64,000 nt of DNA, from positions 120,533 through 184,532 of the forward strand of contig JAGYIQ010000009.1 of assembly GCA_018402565.1 (NCBI GenBank), in the 5' to 3' direction. Position 1 is the stretch's first letter; every line of letters begins with the position of its first letter. Both the position numbers and the translations under genes were made by a program. Below the pieces are notes generated by a model. The model was not told the origin of the DNA. It worked only from the letters and a program-made list of their open reading frames with translations, and searched no databases. The stretch comes from Pirellulaceae bacterium. GTDB taxonomy: Bacteria > Planctomycetota > Planctomycetia > Pirellulales > Pirellulaceae. This document shows positions 8,815 through 18,459 of the stretch, one piece after another.

Positions 8815-9750
8815 TTGAACGATGACGCCCCTCCAACTGAACCTTGGCTGAAGCGGACCGCCTTATGGTTGGCTGGTCAAGCTTTCCGCCAAGTGCTACA
8901 AGCCGGGCCTCGCTCGCAAAACCTGCGGATATTGGACCTGTCCGACGGACATTGCCCGCCCCTGCAGCCGCTCGCCCGCCCGGCCATCCTGATCATGTGG
9001 CACGAGTCGATTTTTCTGCCGATCGGCTTGGGATTCCAATCCCCCGTCGCTCTCCTGGTTAGCCAACACCGCGATGCCAATTGGCTGACGATGGCCGCTG
9101 CCGGCATGGGCTTCGACGTGGTCCGCGGTAGCACGACACGGGGCGGTGGCGCGGCGCTGCGTAAACTCAAAGAACTGTCGCGGACCCACTCCATGGTCAT
9201 CACTCCCGATGGTCCCACCGGGCCACGTCGCAGCATGAACATGGGTGCGTTGTACCTGGCGTCATTGCTGCAAATGCCGCTGATCCCCATCGGAGTAGGT
9301 CTCCGCAACCCCTGGCGACTCAACACCTGGGACCGCTTCGCCGTCCCGAAACTCGGGCACCGCGCCCGCATCATTTTTGGAGCCCCGATCGAACTGCCGC
9401 GACGCTGTGAACGAGACACCCTGGAGGCCTATTCGCAGGCCATCGGCCAAGACCTGAACCACCTGAACGATGTCGCCGAAGACTGGGCCGCTGCCGAATA
9501 CGAGTTTCCCTCACTGCATCGCTTGAGCCTCTGGGGACGCTGGATCCCCGCCAAACCGACTCGCGATCCGCAGCCGCTCCCCGCCCTGAATCAACACGTC
9601 GCCGCCCTGGCCGCCTCACTCGCCTCGGCACCCCCAAACGACAGCCTCAACAACCAGCCGCCGGCGGTTTCCTCCGCGCCCCATGTTTTTACAGCCAAAT
9701 CACGAACCGCCGCTACCTTCCAGCTCGACGCAAGACCACTCGAGTCTTGA
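8815..9750 (+). CDS. Lysophospholipid acyltransferase-like protein (DUF374)
   Basis: About 311 residues, a member of the DUF374 branch of the LPLAT acyltransferases, which act on lipid A precursors or phospholipids at the membrane. Seen: IMWHESIFLP (the catalytic His motif), VRGSTTRGGGAALRKL, MVITPDGPTGPRR and a hydrophobic stretch PLIPIGVGL. No ATG fits the 5' end. The frame is open from a TTG at 8719, but the family-like sequence starts near a TTG at 8815, which I choose with low certainty. The last ~40 bp overlap the convergent kinase gene. The C-terminal 60 residues are Pro/Ala-rich and probably disordered. Confidence 0.87.
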   Translation: MNDDAPPTEPWLKRTALWLAGQAFRQVLQAGPRSQNLRILDLSDGHCPPLQPLARPAILIMWHESIFLPIGLGFQSPVALLVSQHRDANWLTMAAAGMGFDVVRGSTTRGGGAALRKLKELSRTHSMVITPDGPTGPRRSMNMGALYLASLLQMPLIPIGVGLRNPWRLNTWDRFAVPKLGHRARIIFGAPIELPRRCERDTLEAYSQAIGQDLNHLNDVAEDWAAAEYEFPSLHRLSLWGRWIPAKPTRDPQPLPALNQHVAALAASLASAPPNDSLNNQPPAVSSAPHVFTAKSRTAATFQLDARPLES

Positions 9751-11221
9751 ACAAGCGATCATGCAGGCAACTGGAGCCCGGCAACAGAATGGCGATCGCG
9801 TCGACAAAAAACAGCGTCCAGAAAGTACCGGCCATGGCGTAAAACACGGGTTCACGCCGCGTGTCCAAAGCCACCACACACCCCAAAAATAGCCAAAAAA
9901 CAACGGTACGCAGCCCTTCACGCAGCACCCGCGTCTTGCCGTCCGGCAACTGACCGACCCGATCCAACAAACTCAGCTGCATGGCGAAGTAGCCCAACCC
10001 CATACCCAAGCGACTGGACAACAGCCCGTAGAGCAGGGCGGGCAACATAAAGATCAGCCCCCAGAGCCCCCACAGCGACGTTTGCCGGGATAGAGCAAAC
10101 GTCGTTAAACTAACCACCGCACTGGCGATCACCACCTGATCCACCGACCACGCCACCAAACGCGGCAGTCGCCCCGCCGCAAATTCAGGCGCTGGCCTGG
10201 CATTGACCAAACACTGCAACAGCTCGTCGTAGTCTCGGAACGGCTCTGCCAAGTTCAACTCGAGCAATCGCTCCAAGATCGGCAACCAATGCCGCGGGAC
10301 ATGATCCAGTTTCTCGGCGGAGGCCGCTAACGACAATTGGCTCCGCTGCTGCAACCACACCGCCACACTTTGACCACTCAACTGCTGCGGTGGAGTTCCA
10401 AACGTCAGCTCGTACAGCGTAATGCCCAGGGCGTACAGGTCCGAACGAAAACTGGGGGGTTCGCCCCGCAAAATGGCCGGAGACAGGTAGTTCGGGGTAC
10501 CACGCAGCGTGGCTTGCTCCTCATCCGCCAAATCGATCCGCCGAGCCAAACCGAAATCGGACAGTTTGACGGTCCCCAAGCGATCGACCAACAAGTTGCT
10601 CGGCTTGATGTCCCCGTGCACCACGTCCAACTGATAACTGGCCCGCAACGCCTCCGTTACCTGAATGGCGATATCCATCACGGTGGCAAACGGCAGCGGA
10701 CCCCGACGCGACGAAGCACCCAACGACGAACTCATCAGCTCCATCGCCAGGAACGGTGTCTGTTGATCGTGGCTCACATAGTAGATCGTCACCACGTTCG
10801 GGTGATGAACCCGCGCCTGCGCGACGGCTTCCTGCAACAAGGCCTTGACCTTCTTGTCCTCCGGAGCCTGATCCGTGGACGTGCGAATCAACTTTACCGC
10901 CACGTACCGCTGCAAGGACCGATCCAAGGCCCGGTAGACGGCCCCCATCCCCCCGCCGCCCAAGCGTTCGATAATCTCAAAATGCCCCAACTGTTTGCCC
11001 ACCCAAGGATCGACTTGAGGATCCTCGTTGGCGACGGCCCGCCCCAAATTGGCGAATTCGACAAATGACACCGTCGACGCCACCAACTCTTCCAATGCCG
11101 ATGGACTCACCCGCCGCTCGCATACCGGGCAGTTCCCCCCGCGATTGGCGGAGACCTGGAACTCCACCCCACACGGGCAGCGGTACTTCACCTGAGTTGC
11201 GTCGGCAACCGTTTCGTCCAT
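9713..11221 (-). CDS. Serine/threonine protein kinase with N-terminal zinc ribbon and C-terminal RDD membrane domain
   Basis: A 502-residue membrane-anchored kinase. Residues 15-34 have CPC and CPVC, a probable zinc ribbon. The kinase domain begins near 74 with FEIIERLGGGGMGAVYRA, then VAVKLI (ATP-binding Lys), HGDIKPSNLL, DFGLAR and GTPNYLSPAI. The catalytic loop reads HGD rather than HRD, so it is a non-RD type; the Asp, Lys and Asn needed for catalysis remain. After about residue 350 come several hydrophobic helices starting RLPRLVAWSVDQVVIA, which match an RDD domain. It overlaps the 3' end of the acyltransferase by 38 bp in convergent orientation. Confidence 0.92.
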   Translation of the reverse strand: MDETVADATQVKYRCPCGVEFQVSANRGGNCPVCERRVSPSALEELVASTVSFVEFANLGRAVANEDPQVDPWVGKQLGHFEIIERLGGGGMGAVYRALDRSLQRYVAVKLIRTSTDQAPEDKKVKALLQEAVAQARVHHPNVVTIYYVSHDQQTPFLAMELMSSSLGASSRRGPLPFATVMDIAIQVTEALRASYQLDVVHGDIKPSNLLVDRLGTVKLSDFGLARRIDLADEEQATLRGTPNYLSPAILRGEPPSFRSDLYALGITLYELTFGTPPQQLSGQSVAVWLQQRSQLSLAASAEKLDHVPRHWLPILERLLELNLAEPFRDYDELLQCLVNARPAPEFAAGRLPRLVAWSVDQVVIASAVVSLTTFALSRQTSLWGLWGLIFMLPALLYGLLSSRLGMGLGYFAMQLSLLDRVGQLPDGKTRVLREGLRTVVFWLFLGCVVALDTRREPVFYAMAGTFWTLFFVDAIAILLPGSSCLHDRLFKTRVVLRRAGR

Positions 11222-11340
11222 GGAACCACTAAATCGCTATCAGACCGCACCCCGTAAACACCAGCAACGCTGAGTCCCAGTCTAGTAAAACCTAAGTTCG
11301 CGGACGATAGCCAGCATGTGTAACGTCTTAGTGACCATAA

Positions 11341-11375
11341 AAAAAGGCCTGGCCGAATGCATTCGGCCAAGCCTT
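11341..11375 (-). terminator. Rho-independent terminator after the Gly/Met-rich gene
   Basis: Nearly perfect hairpin with arms AAGGCCTGGCCGAATG and CATTCGGCCAAGCCTT. On the minus strand it is followed by a run of seven T residues, so it should stop transcripts that come from the gene ending at 11451. Confidence 0.85.
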
Positions 11376-11450
11376 CTATTTGTCCAATCAACCCAGGCAA
11401 CTTCGAGTTCCGACCGACGAGGCCACCACCCGTACGATGCCCAATGGGTC

Positions 11451-12458
11451 CTAGTCGCGGTTGTAATCGCCAGAAACCTGCGATTGACTCTGACTGGCCG
11501 ACTCCCGTGCCGCAGCGACTTGGGCCACGTGCACGGCGACCTGCTGAGCAGCCACAACCTGGTCTCGCGAGAAGAACTTCTCGACATAACCGTTTCGCAG
11601 CACCAAGCGGTTCTTGTCCATCAACTCGGCCCACGACATGTTGTCGGTGTAATGCCACACGGCCGCCTGAGCAACCGGTTGCGTAATTCGGCCCGCGGTC
11701 AACAACCGGCCGGTCTCGACAATCTCCTCACTCTGAGGGAACTGGGCGACAAACTGTTGGATCGGGACCATCGTGTACTTCACGCTGGGCTTCGGGTCTT
11801 TCTTACCATGCTCCAGACACACGGTGGTCACTTTGGTGCGGATTTTCATGCCCGGCGGAACATTGAACATTCCACCGCCCATGCCGCCGCCCATCCCGCC
11901 ACCCATGCCACCGCCACCACCAAAGCCGCCCATACCGCCTTGATTGCCCATGCCACCGCCGCCCATACCACCCATGCCGCCCATGCCACCGCCCATGCCA
12001 CCCATGCCGCCGCCCATGCCACCCATACCGCCGCCTAAACCCATGCCACCCATTTGGGCGTGCACTGGCACAAAGGCGAACACTTCGGGCAACTCGATGC
12101 TCAACGGTTGGTCGGTCTTGTTTTCGAACCAAACCGAAGCTTGGGTCGCATCCTTGGGGATGTAGGTGATCTCGATCGAGCCCGCTTCCGCGGCAGCAAA
12201 CATCTCGACCGGCTGGAAACCTTCTGGAGTCGTCAAACTACGCGAAGGTCGCAGCTTCTTGCCAGCCTTCTCGGTTGCCGACTTGACGTTGTCCTTGGGA
12301 TCCACGTTCTTGGTGTCCACCGAGTCACTGTCGGCGCTGTCCAAAGCGGACACAGGGCGAGCCGTGACGGCACTGCCTTGGAAACCATGCAAGTGGTTAG
12401 CCGCAGTCAGCCCGCACAGAGCGACCGCCAGAAACGCAAAACTGAATCTAATTTTCAT
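11451..12458 (-). CDS. Exported protein with long Gly/Met-rich repeat
   Basis: A 335-residue protein. ATG at 12458 is preceded by AAGGAAAA and opens a short signal peptide (MKIRFSFAFLAVALCGLTAA); the frame extends 32 codons further upstream without a better start. The N-terminal third includes a folded stretch (about residues 90-135: GSIEITYIPKDATQASVWF...). Then about 65 residues are GGMGGG-type repeats, encoded by imperfect tandem repeats with period multiples of 3 at 11860-12040. The C-terminal ~130 residues (AGRITQPVAQAAVWHYTDNM...) are non-repetitive and probably folded. I recognise no catalytic motif. It is a planctomycete-style secreted protein of unknown role, monocistronic by its position and terminator. 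Confidence 0.8.
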   Translation of the reverse strand: MKIRFSFAFLAVALCGLTAANHLHGFQGSAVTARPVSALDSADSDSVDTKNVDPKDNVKSATEKAGKKLRPSRSLTTPEGFQPVEMFAAAEAGSIEITYIPKDATQASVWFENKTDQPLSIELPEVFAFVPVHAQMGGMGLGGGMGGMGGGMGGMGGGMGGMGGMGGGGMGNQGGMGGFGGGGGMGGGMGGGMGGGMFNVPPGMKIRTKVTTVCLEHGKKDPKPSVKYTMVPIQQFVAQFPQSEEIVETGRLLTAGRITQPVAQAAVWHYTDNMSWAELMDKNRLVLRNGYVEKFFSRDQVVAAQQVAVHVAQVAAARESASQSQSQVSGDYNRD

Positions 12459-13091
12459 TCGCAGTTTTCCTTGTGTACCCGGCCGAATGCCGGTTTTTTC
12501 GTCTAAACCGAAGCTTAAAAACCTCAGCCCTTGCTCCCTGGTACAAGTCGACAAGTTTCCTTCAATGCCACCTGTAGATAACTCGGCATAGCCCTCTCCA
12601 GCCGCATCCGTGCCTGACGCGACCCCAGAACTGTAGCATGTGACAGGTCCAACTCCGCCACAAAAACCGCGTTCCGGGAGAAAAAACCACCGAGTCCCTC
12701 CACTTAAAGATAGTTGCTGCCAGTAGCCCTGACCAGCTAGATTTCCTGAAAGTTGCTCAAAATCCAGCTCCCAGGGGCCAAATCACAGCCCCAATGGAGG
12801 CATCAAACCGTTCACCCTGGCCCCACGAACGCCTGTTTTAAGCAGAAAATTGACTCGCCGCCCGGTATATCCCCTGCGACCGTTATCTGCCCACCGCTGG
12901 CCAGAAAATTGCGAGCGTGACCTCGCCACTTTGCGACGGCACCGCCCCCATCGCGGAACTTGGTTCAGACGGCCCAGATCGTCAAGCAGACCACCGGCGC
13001 ATGGCCAGGGCCGACAAAACCCGGTGCTGGCTGCGACGTTTCGACTACGGCAGCGAAGTCGTTTGGCACTTCGCCGCCGAGTGAACCTTGG
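12459..13091. other. Intergenic stretch, no gene supported
   Basis: About 630 bp between two minus-strand genes. It must hold the promoter of the Gly/Met-rich gene and the 3' end of the DUF885 transcript, but I see no strong hairpin with a T tract and no coding frame with a start and family features. One AAACCGTTCACC at about 12805 may be a relic of the GTAACCGTTCACG family. Confidence 0.55.
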
Positions 13092-14927
13092 CTACTCATT
13101 TTGCAAGGATGGATAGAACCGCCAGTCCGGTTGCCAATCCGACTCCAACGGGAGTTGCAGGAGCTTGGCTCTCAGCATCTCAATTGGCATCGAGTGCTCT
13201 TGCAAAATGGCGTCGTGAAACTCGCGGTAGCTCCACTCGCCCTCCTCGACCAACTCCTGCTGCAGGGCTCGAATCTGCAATCCCCCCAACATGTAGGCCG
13301 CCTGATACAACGGTCCGTAGCTGCCGGCGAAGCTGCGCCGCACTTCCGCTGTGGCGTTGTTCCGCTCATGCCCCACTCGCTCCACCAAATAATCGATACA
13401 TTCCTCGGGCGTCATGCGTTTCAGGTGATAATTGAGCGAGAAGATAATCCGGGCGCAGCGGTGCTTCCGCCAAAACAACATGCCAATCCGATCCTCGGGC
13501 GTCTGGGCAAACCCCAGATCCCACAGCAACATTTCCCAATACAGCGCCCAGCCCTCCATCCAGAACGGTGTGGCAAACTCGCGTCGGTAGGGTTTGTGTC
13601 GCTTTAGCATAAATTGTTGCAAATGATGCCCCGGGATCAACTCGTGATGCACGACCGCCCGCGAAAAGTGCGGGTTGTTCCCGCGGAGACTCATTAACTT
13701 CTCTTCATGGGTCATGGCATCGGTGGGATACGAAATAATGATCGTGTCACCTCCCAAGAAGAATGGACTGACCCGTTGCCGCTCGGGGCTCATCATCTGC
13801 GTTCGCCAGACCTCTTTGGCCAACTCGGGCACCGTCACCAAGTCCCGCTCGGTGATGAACTCAATGGCCTCCTCCGCCATGTCGATAATCAGCTTGGGCT
13901 GCTCGCCGGGCGGAACAAAGCGTTCCTTGACCATCTCCTGAGCCGCGCGCCAATCCGCGAATCCCAACTCGGCCGCCGCCTTGTCCATCTCCACATCGCA
14001 CCAGGCCATTTCCCGCTCGGCGATTTCCACCAATTCGGCCGGCGAGTACGCGATCATCGCGTTCCGCAGTTCCGCCTGCAAAGCCGCTTCACCGATCGGC
14101 AAACCGACAATCGCGTCCGGATCCTCGCCCGCTCGCCCCAACGCGGCCTGCCGCAAGGCTTGACCGTAGGCGCGCAATTCCTTCTGCAATGCCTCCCACG
14201 GTTTCCGCGCCCACCACGAGTAATCCGGATCGTAGCCATCGTAATACCGGTGCAACCCCTCCATGGTTTGCTGCAGGTGCTGGAACCGCTTCGTGACCCA
14301 CAGTGCCAGCGTGGGGTCGCCGAACATCGCTTGCAACTCGGCCGACGGCTCCCGCAGGGCTCCCAGTTGTTGTGCCAATTCGAGCCGCACGCGCTCGTAT
14401 TTCCCGGCCATCGAGCGTCCCTCGGGCCGCTGCCCCAACAACCGCGCTTCCCACAACTCAACCACGATGGGCAAACCCACCAAGGCCGGCCCCACCGCCG
14501 CGTCCTGCTGGAGCTGCAACTCCAAGGTCTCGGCCAAGTACTGCACGCGATCGCGCAACAGCAACCAATCGATGCGATCGTCCAACGCCAGTGAATCGAA
14601 GTCGATCCGCGCCAAGTCCGCCAACCAAGCTCGGTAGAACTGCCCCATCCGCGTCCCATAATTTGGAGCCAGCTGGAACTCGTATTTTTTCTCCAAGCTG
14701 TCGCGATCCGCCACAAACTGCTCGATCAATCCACGGAGACGACCGTCACTCCGTGTTTCCGACACCCCCCCGGCCCCTGCGGACTGCACCGTAGCCGACG
14801 ATGGTTTGTCTGTGGTCAATAATCCCCAGGCGATCACACCCATCCCGACCGACAAGCACTTGACCAGCATGCGGCGCCAATGGTCGCCGGCATTTTGAGT
14901 GTGGGAGACAGAATCGGCGAACAGCAT
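13092..14927 (-). CDS. DUF885 family protein, probable zinc metallopeptidase
   Basis: A 611-residue protein of the DUF885 family, predicted zinc peptidases mostly of unknown substrate. The metal motif HHELIPGHHLQQF gives HExxGH-type ligands, and the downstream MEGWALYWE supplies the conserved Glu. An N-terminal hydrophobic segment (MLVKCLSVGMGVIAWGLL, residues 20-37) suggests export or a membrane anchor. I keep the ATG at 14927 because GGAAAG lies about 10 nt upstream; an ATG at residue 20 would give a shorter signal peptide. The gene is divergent from the oxidoreductase at 15131. Confidence 0.87.
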   Translation of the reverse strand: MLFADSVSHTQNAGDHWRRMLVKCLSVGMGVIAWGLLTTDKPSSATVQSAGAGGVSETRSDGRLRGLIEQFVADRDSLEKKYEFQLAPNYGTRMGQFYRAWLADLARIDFDSLALDDRIDWLLLRDRVQYLAETLELQLQQDAAVGPALVGLPIVVELWEARLLGQRPEGRSMAGKYERVRLELAQQLGALREPSAELQAMFGDPTLALWVTKRFQHLQQTMEGLHRYYDGYDPDYSWWARKPWEALQKELRAYGQALRQAALGRAGEDPDAIVGLPIGEAALQAELRNAMIAYSPAELVEIAEREMAWCDVEMDKAAAELGFADWRAAQEMVKERFVPPGEQPKLIIDMAEEAIEFITERDLVTVPELAKEVWRTQMMSPERQRVSPFFLGGDTIIISYPTDAMTHEEKLMSLRGNNPHFSRAVVHHELIPGHHLQQFMLKRHKPYRREFATPFWMEGWALYWEMLLWDLGFAQTPEDRIGMLFWRKHRCARIIFSLNYHLKRMTPEECIDYLVERVGHERNNATAEVRRSFAGSYGPLYQAAYMLGGLQIRALQQELVEEGEWSYREFHDAILQEHSMPIEMLRAKLLQLPLESDWQPDWRFYPSLQNE

Positions 14928-15130
14928 CAGGGCTTCTTTCCAAAGTTGAATCAGAGATTGTCGAGCGACGGCTCGGCCGTCCCCCTAAGATAGTCGCCGG
15001 TACCACTCAGGAGAAGAACGGAGAGCACCGCGGGGCTGGAACCGCCGCCCCGCGTCGCATCGGCTGCGACAGTCCATTATACTTGTGAGTGACCCTGTTG
15101 CTTTTATCCGGTACTTGAAAGGGCCACACC

Positions 15131-16510
15131 ATGTCAAACTCGACGCCGCATCGGCGGAGTTTTCTGCAACAATCCGCCATTGCCTCGGCCGCCGTTTTCT
15201 GTTCACCCTTGGCCATGGCGCCCGGCTTTGCGGCTCGCAACGAGCGGCCCCGGGTCGGGGCCATCGGCACCGGCAGTCGCTGGTCCGTTAAAGCCACCGG
15301 CATCGACGGCCCGTGGGGCTCGGCACCCGATTTTCTCAAGTACGGCGACTACGTGGCCCTCTGCGATGCCGATCGATCCAGACGCGAAAGAGCCGCAGAG
15401 CTGGTCAAGGACTGGAGTGGCAAGTCCCCGTCGATCCACGCCGACTACCGCGCGATCCTGGATGATCCTAACATCGACTTGGTCCATATCAGTACCCCGG
15501 ACCACTGGCACGCCAAGCAGTTGATCGAAGCCATGCGAGCCGGCAAAGATGTGTACTGCGAAAAGCCGCTCACCCTGACGATCGACGAAGGCCGCCTCGT
15601 CTGTGAAGTCTGTCGCGAGACCGGTCGCATCGTGCAGGTCGGCACCCAACAGCGGAGCGAGCAGCAGTTCCTGACCGCGATTGCCCTGATCCGCGCCGGG
15701 CGACTCGGCAAGCTCCGCAACGTGACTTGCTCGATCGGTGGGGCCCCGACCAGTCCCGCGTTGCCGGTCGTCGCCCCGCCCGCCGGCTTGGATTGGGACC
15801 TGTGGCAAGGCCCCGTCGAAGCGACCGACTTTCGCTCCCTGGCCGGTGACTACGGCGAAACCAAGAGCTGGTCGCGCGGCCACTACGAGTTCCGCTGGTG
15901 GTACGAATACTCGGGCGGCAAGCTGACCGACTGGGGCGCCCACCACGTGGACATCGCCACCTGGGGGCTGGGGGCAAGCGCCGATGGACTGCAGTCGATC
16001 GTGCCGGAAATGGTCCAGCACCCCGTCGAGTTCCGCGACGGCATGCCAGTCGATCGCTCGCAGTACAACACCGCCACGGCCTTTCGCATCCGCGCCACCT
16101 ACGCCGATGGCGTGCAGTTGCTGATCCGCCACGACGGCGACAACGGCATCCTGTTCGAGGGCACCGAGGGACGGATCTTTGTCAATCGCGGCAAACTGAC
16201 TGGACGCCCCGTCGATGATCTGGCCACCAACCCCTTGCCGGCAGACGCATTGCAGGAAGTCTACAAACAGCGGCCACCGGTCGATCACTTTCGCAATTTC
16301 TTTGAATCGGCTCGCGATCGCCTGGAACCCGTCTCGGATGTGTTCAGCCACCACCGGGCGCTGACGACCTGCCACTTGGCTGCCTTGGCCGCTCGGTTCA
16401 ATCGCCCGATTCGCTGGGATGCCACGACCGAGCAGGTTCAGGACGATCCCCAACTCCAAGCCCAACTGGCTCGGCCGTACCGCGCGGGCTACGAAATCGA
16501 AATTTCATGA
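15131..16510 (+). CDS. Tat-exported Gfo/Idh/MocA family oxidoreductase
   Basis: A 459-residue NAD(P)-dependent sugar-type dehydrogenase. The N-terminus RRSFLQQSAIASAAVF is a twin-arginine signal. The Rossmann part follows with VGAIGTGSRW, and EKPLT (in VYCEKPLTLTIDEG) carries the conserved Lys. The C-terminal half (DWGAHHVDIATWGLGAS) is the usual alpha/beta substrate domain. Planctomycetes encode very many of these; the substrate cannot be told. It is the first gene of a three-gene run; its stop overlaps the start of the next gene (ATGA). Confidence 0.93.
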   Translation: MSNSTPHRRSFLQQSAIASAAVFCSPLAMAPGFAARNERPRVGAIGTGSRWSVKATGIDGPWGSAPDFLKYGDYVALCDADRSRRERAAELVKDWSGKSPSIHADYRAILDDPNIDLVHISTPDHWHAKQLIEAMRAGKDVYCEKPLTLTIDEGRLVCEVCRETGRIVQVGTQQRSEQQFLTAIALIRAGRLGKLRNVTCSIGGAPTSPALPVVAPPAGLDWDLWQGPVEATDFRSLAGDYGETKSWSRGHYEFRWWYEYSGGKLTDWGAHHVDIATWGLGASADGLQSIVPEMVQHPVEFRDGMPVDRSQYNTATAFRIRATYADGVQLLIRHDGDNGILFEGTEGRIFVNRGKLTGRPVDDLATNPLPADALQEVYKQRPPVDHFRNFFESARDRLEPVSDVFSHHRALTTCHLAALAARFNRPIRWDATTEQVQDDPQLQAQLARPYRAGYEIEIS

Positions 16511-17397
16511 ATTTCCACCACATCCTCACGAGTCCTGTTTCCCGGCGCCAATTGCTGCAGAGCAGTGCCTTGGCCAGTTGGAGTTTGTCCATGGGATCGA
16601 CGCTCGGTGCTCCGACCTCCGCCTCCAATGCGCTGCGGTTTGGCTTGATCACGGACGTGCATTATGCGGACAAGGCTCCCGCGGGGACTCGTCACTACCG
16701 CGAATCAATCGCCAAGTTGGAAGAGGCCGCTGCCGCCTTCGAACAAGCCCAAGTCGCCTTTGTCGTGGAATTGGGCGACCTGATCGACGCGGCCGACGAA
16801 GTGGACGTGGAACTGGGCTACCTACGTACCATCAATCGAGTCTTTTCGCAGATCGCCCCTCAACGTCATTATGTTTTGGGCAATCACTGCGTGGACCTGT
16901 TGACGAAGCCGGAGTTCTTAGGAGAGGTGGAGCAAGAGAAGTCGTATTATTCTTTTGATCACTCTGGTATTCACTTTATCCTGCTGGACGCCTGTTTTCG
17001 GGCAGACCACCAAGACTATGGTCGCAAGAACGCGCATTGGACGGACGCCAATATTCCACCCGCACAATTGGAATGGTTGCGATCTGATCTGCAAGCGACG
17101 TCGCATCCCGTCGTTGTCTTCGCCCACCAACGGTTGGATGTCGACACCAACCACGGGGTCAAGAACAACGCCGCGGTCAGACAGGTGTTGGAGGAGAGCC
17201 AGCAGGTCGTCGCCGTATTTCAGGGCCACAGTCATGAAAATGCCTTGAATCAGATCGGCGGAATTCCCTATTGCACGCTAGTGGCCATGGTCGAGGGCTC
17301 CGGCCCAGAACAAAGTGGCTACGCGGTGGTGGAGGTCACCCCAGACCCAACGTTATCGCTGCAAGGATTTCGCCGCCAAGCAACCCAACGCTGGTGA
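16507..17397 (+). CDS. Calcineurin-like metallophosphoesterase with Tat-type signal
   Basis: A 296-residue dimetal phosphoesterase. It has the full set of metal motifs: DVHYAD, GDLIDA, GNHC and GHSHEN. The N-terminus SRRQLLQSSALASWSL is a Tat-like signal, so the enzyme is probably exported, like the oxidoreductase before it. The two genes overlap by 4 bp (ATGA), which suggests coupled translation and possibly a joint periplasmic role in breaking down a phosphorylated sugar derivative (inference). The class is broad (phosphodiesterases, nucleotidases), so no specific substrate is proposed. Confidence 0.9.
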   Translation: MNFHHILTSPVSRRQLLQSSALASWSLSMGSTLGAPTSASNALRFGLITDVHYADKAPAGTRHYRESIAKLEEAAAAFEQAQVAFVVELGDLIDAADEVDVELGYLRTINRVFSQIAPQRHYVLGNHCVDLLTKPEFLGEVEQEKSYYSFDHSGIHFILLDACFRADHQDYGRKNAHWTDANIPPAQLEWLRSDLQATSHPVVVFAHQRLDVDTNHGVKNNAAVRQVLEESQQVVAVFQGHSHENALNQIGGIPYCTLVAMVEGSGPEQSGYAVVEVTPDPTLSLQGFRRQATQRW

Positions 17398-17406
17398 GTT
17401 ACCCCC

Positions 17407-18459
17407 ATGCCCACCCATCGCCCTCCCCACTGGACTTCGCTCACGCGGATCGCCCCGGATCTGATGACGGCAGACGTCCAGATCGTCCCGTTACCGCGTG
17501 AAGCCTGGGCGACGGGCGACTATGTCATGGGAGAAGTCGCCCATGCCGGCGGTGGCGTAGCCCGTCTGGAGTTAGCGTCGGGTCGCGAAATCAAGCCAGC
17601 CGTGGGCGACCGAGTCGTCGGGGCGTTCGGTGTCCGCGCCGCTACATTGGAAGCGGTTGGCAATTGGCAGGCCATCCCGCCCGACGGGCGGATGACAGCC
17701 TTGACGGGCGCCGGTTTGCTGGGGCATGTCACCAGTCAATCAACCCTGGTGGGTCGCTTGATCGAACTGCAATACCAAGGACACGTGCTGGTGTCTGGCC
17801 AGAAACAAACCATGGCGGACCACGTGCCGCGGCCGCTGGAGCCCAGGCCCTCCACAGCGCCGATCATTTTGATTTTGGGCACGTCGATGTCAGCCGGCAA
17901 GACTGTTTCAGCGCAAGCGATTGTTAGGACATTAGCCAACCAGGGCCGCCGTGTGGTGGCCACAAAATTGACCGGGGCGGGTCGCTACCGCGATATCCTG
18001 GCATTGCAAGACGCTGGCGCCGCAGCAGTCTTCGACTTCGTCGACGCGGGACTGCCCTCGACTGTCTGTCCCGCAGACGAGTATCGCTGCGCGCTGGGCC
18101 TGTTGGAACAGAAGATCGCGGCGACTCGTCCCGACGTGATCGTGGTCGAAGCCGGGGCGTCGCCGTTGGAACCCTACAACGGCCAAGTCGCCATCGCTGC
18201 CATTTGGCCACGTGTCGCCCTGACATTTCTGTGCGCTTCCGATCCCTACGCGGTTGTGGGAGTCACCCAAGGCTTCGGTTTTCAACCCGATTATGTCGCA
18301 GGCGTTGCCACGTCCACCTCCGCCGGACGTGCCCTGATCGAACGCTTGTCTGGCGTGCCAGCCCTCAATCTGATCGATCCGGAAATGCTGCCACAACTCG
18401 AGCAACACCTGTTGAGCGATCGACGATTTATGCCAACGGCTGACGGGTCCGGTTGCTAG
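17407..18459 (+). CDS. P-loop NTPase-like protein (DUF1611/dethiobiotin synthetase-like)
   Basis: A 350-residue cytoplasmic protein. The N-terminal ~145 residues are a beta-rich domain with no name I recognise. Then PIILILGTSMSAGKTVSAQA holds a Walker A motif at G158-T166, followed by VVATKLTGAGRYRD and a Walker B-like VIVVEAGASP. The arrangement resembles DUF1611 and dethiobiotin synthetase/CobB-type ATPases. It lies 9 bp after the phosphoesterase. Its stop codon TAG is the second to fourth base of the CTAG that begins the inverted-repeat element at 18456, so the C-terminus may have been altered by that insertion. Function unknown. Confidence 0.75.
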   Translation: MPTHRPPHWTSLTRIAPDLMTADVQIVPLPREAWATGDYVMGEVAHAGGGVARLELASGREIKPAVGDRVVGAFGVRAATLEAVGNWQAIPPDGRMTALTGAGLLGHVTSQSTLVGRLIELQYQGHVLVSGQKQTMADHVPRPLEPRPSTAPIILILGTSMSAGKTVSAQAIVRTLANQGRRVVATKLTGAGRYRDILALQDAGAAAVFDFVDAGLPSTVCPADEYRCALGLLEQKIAATRPDVIVVEAGASPLEPYNGQVAIAAIWPRVALTFLCASDPYAVVGVTQGFGFQPDYVAGVATSTSAGRALIERLSGVPALNLIDPEMLPQLEQHLLSDRRFMPTADGSGC

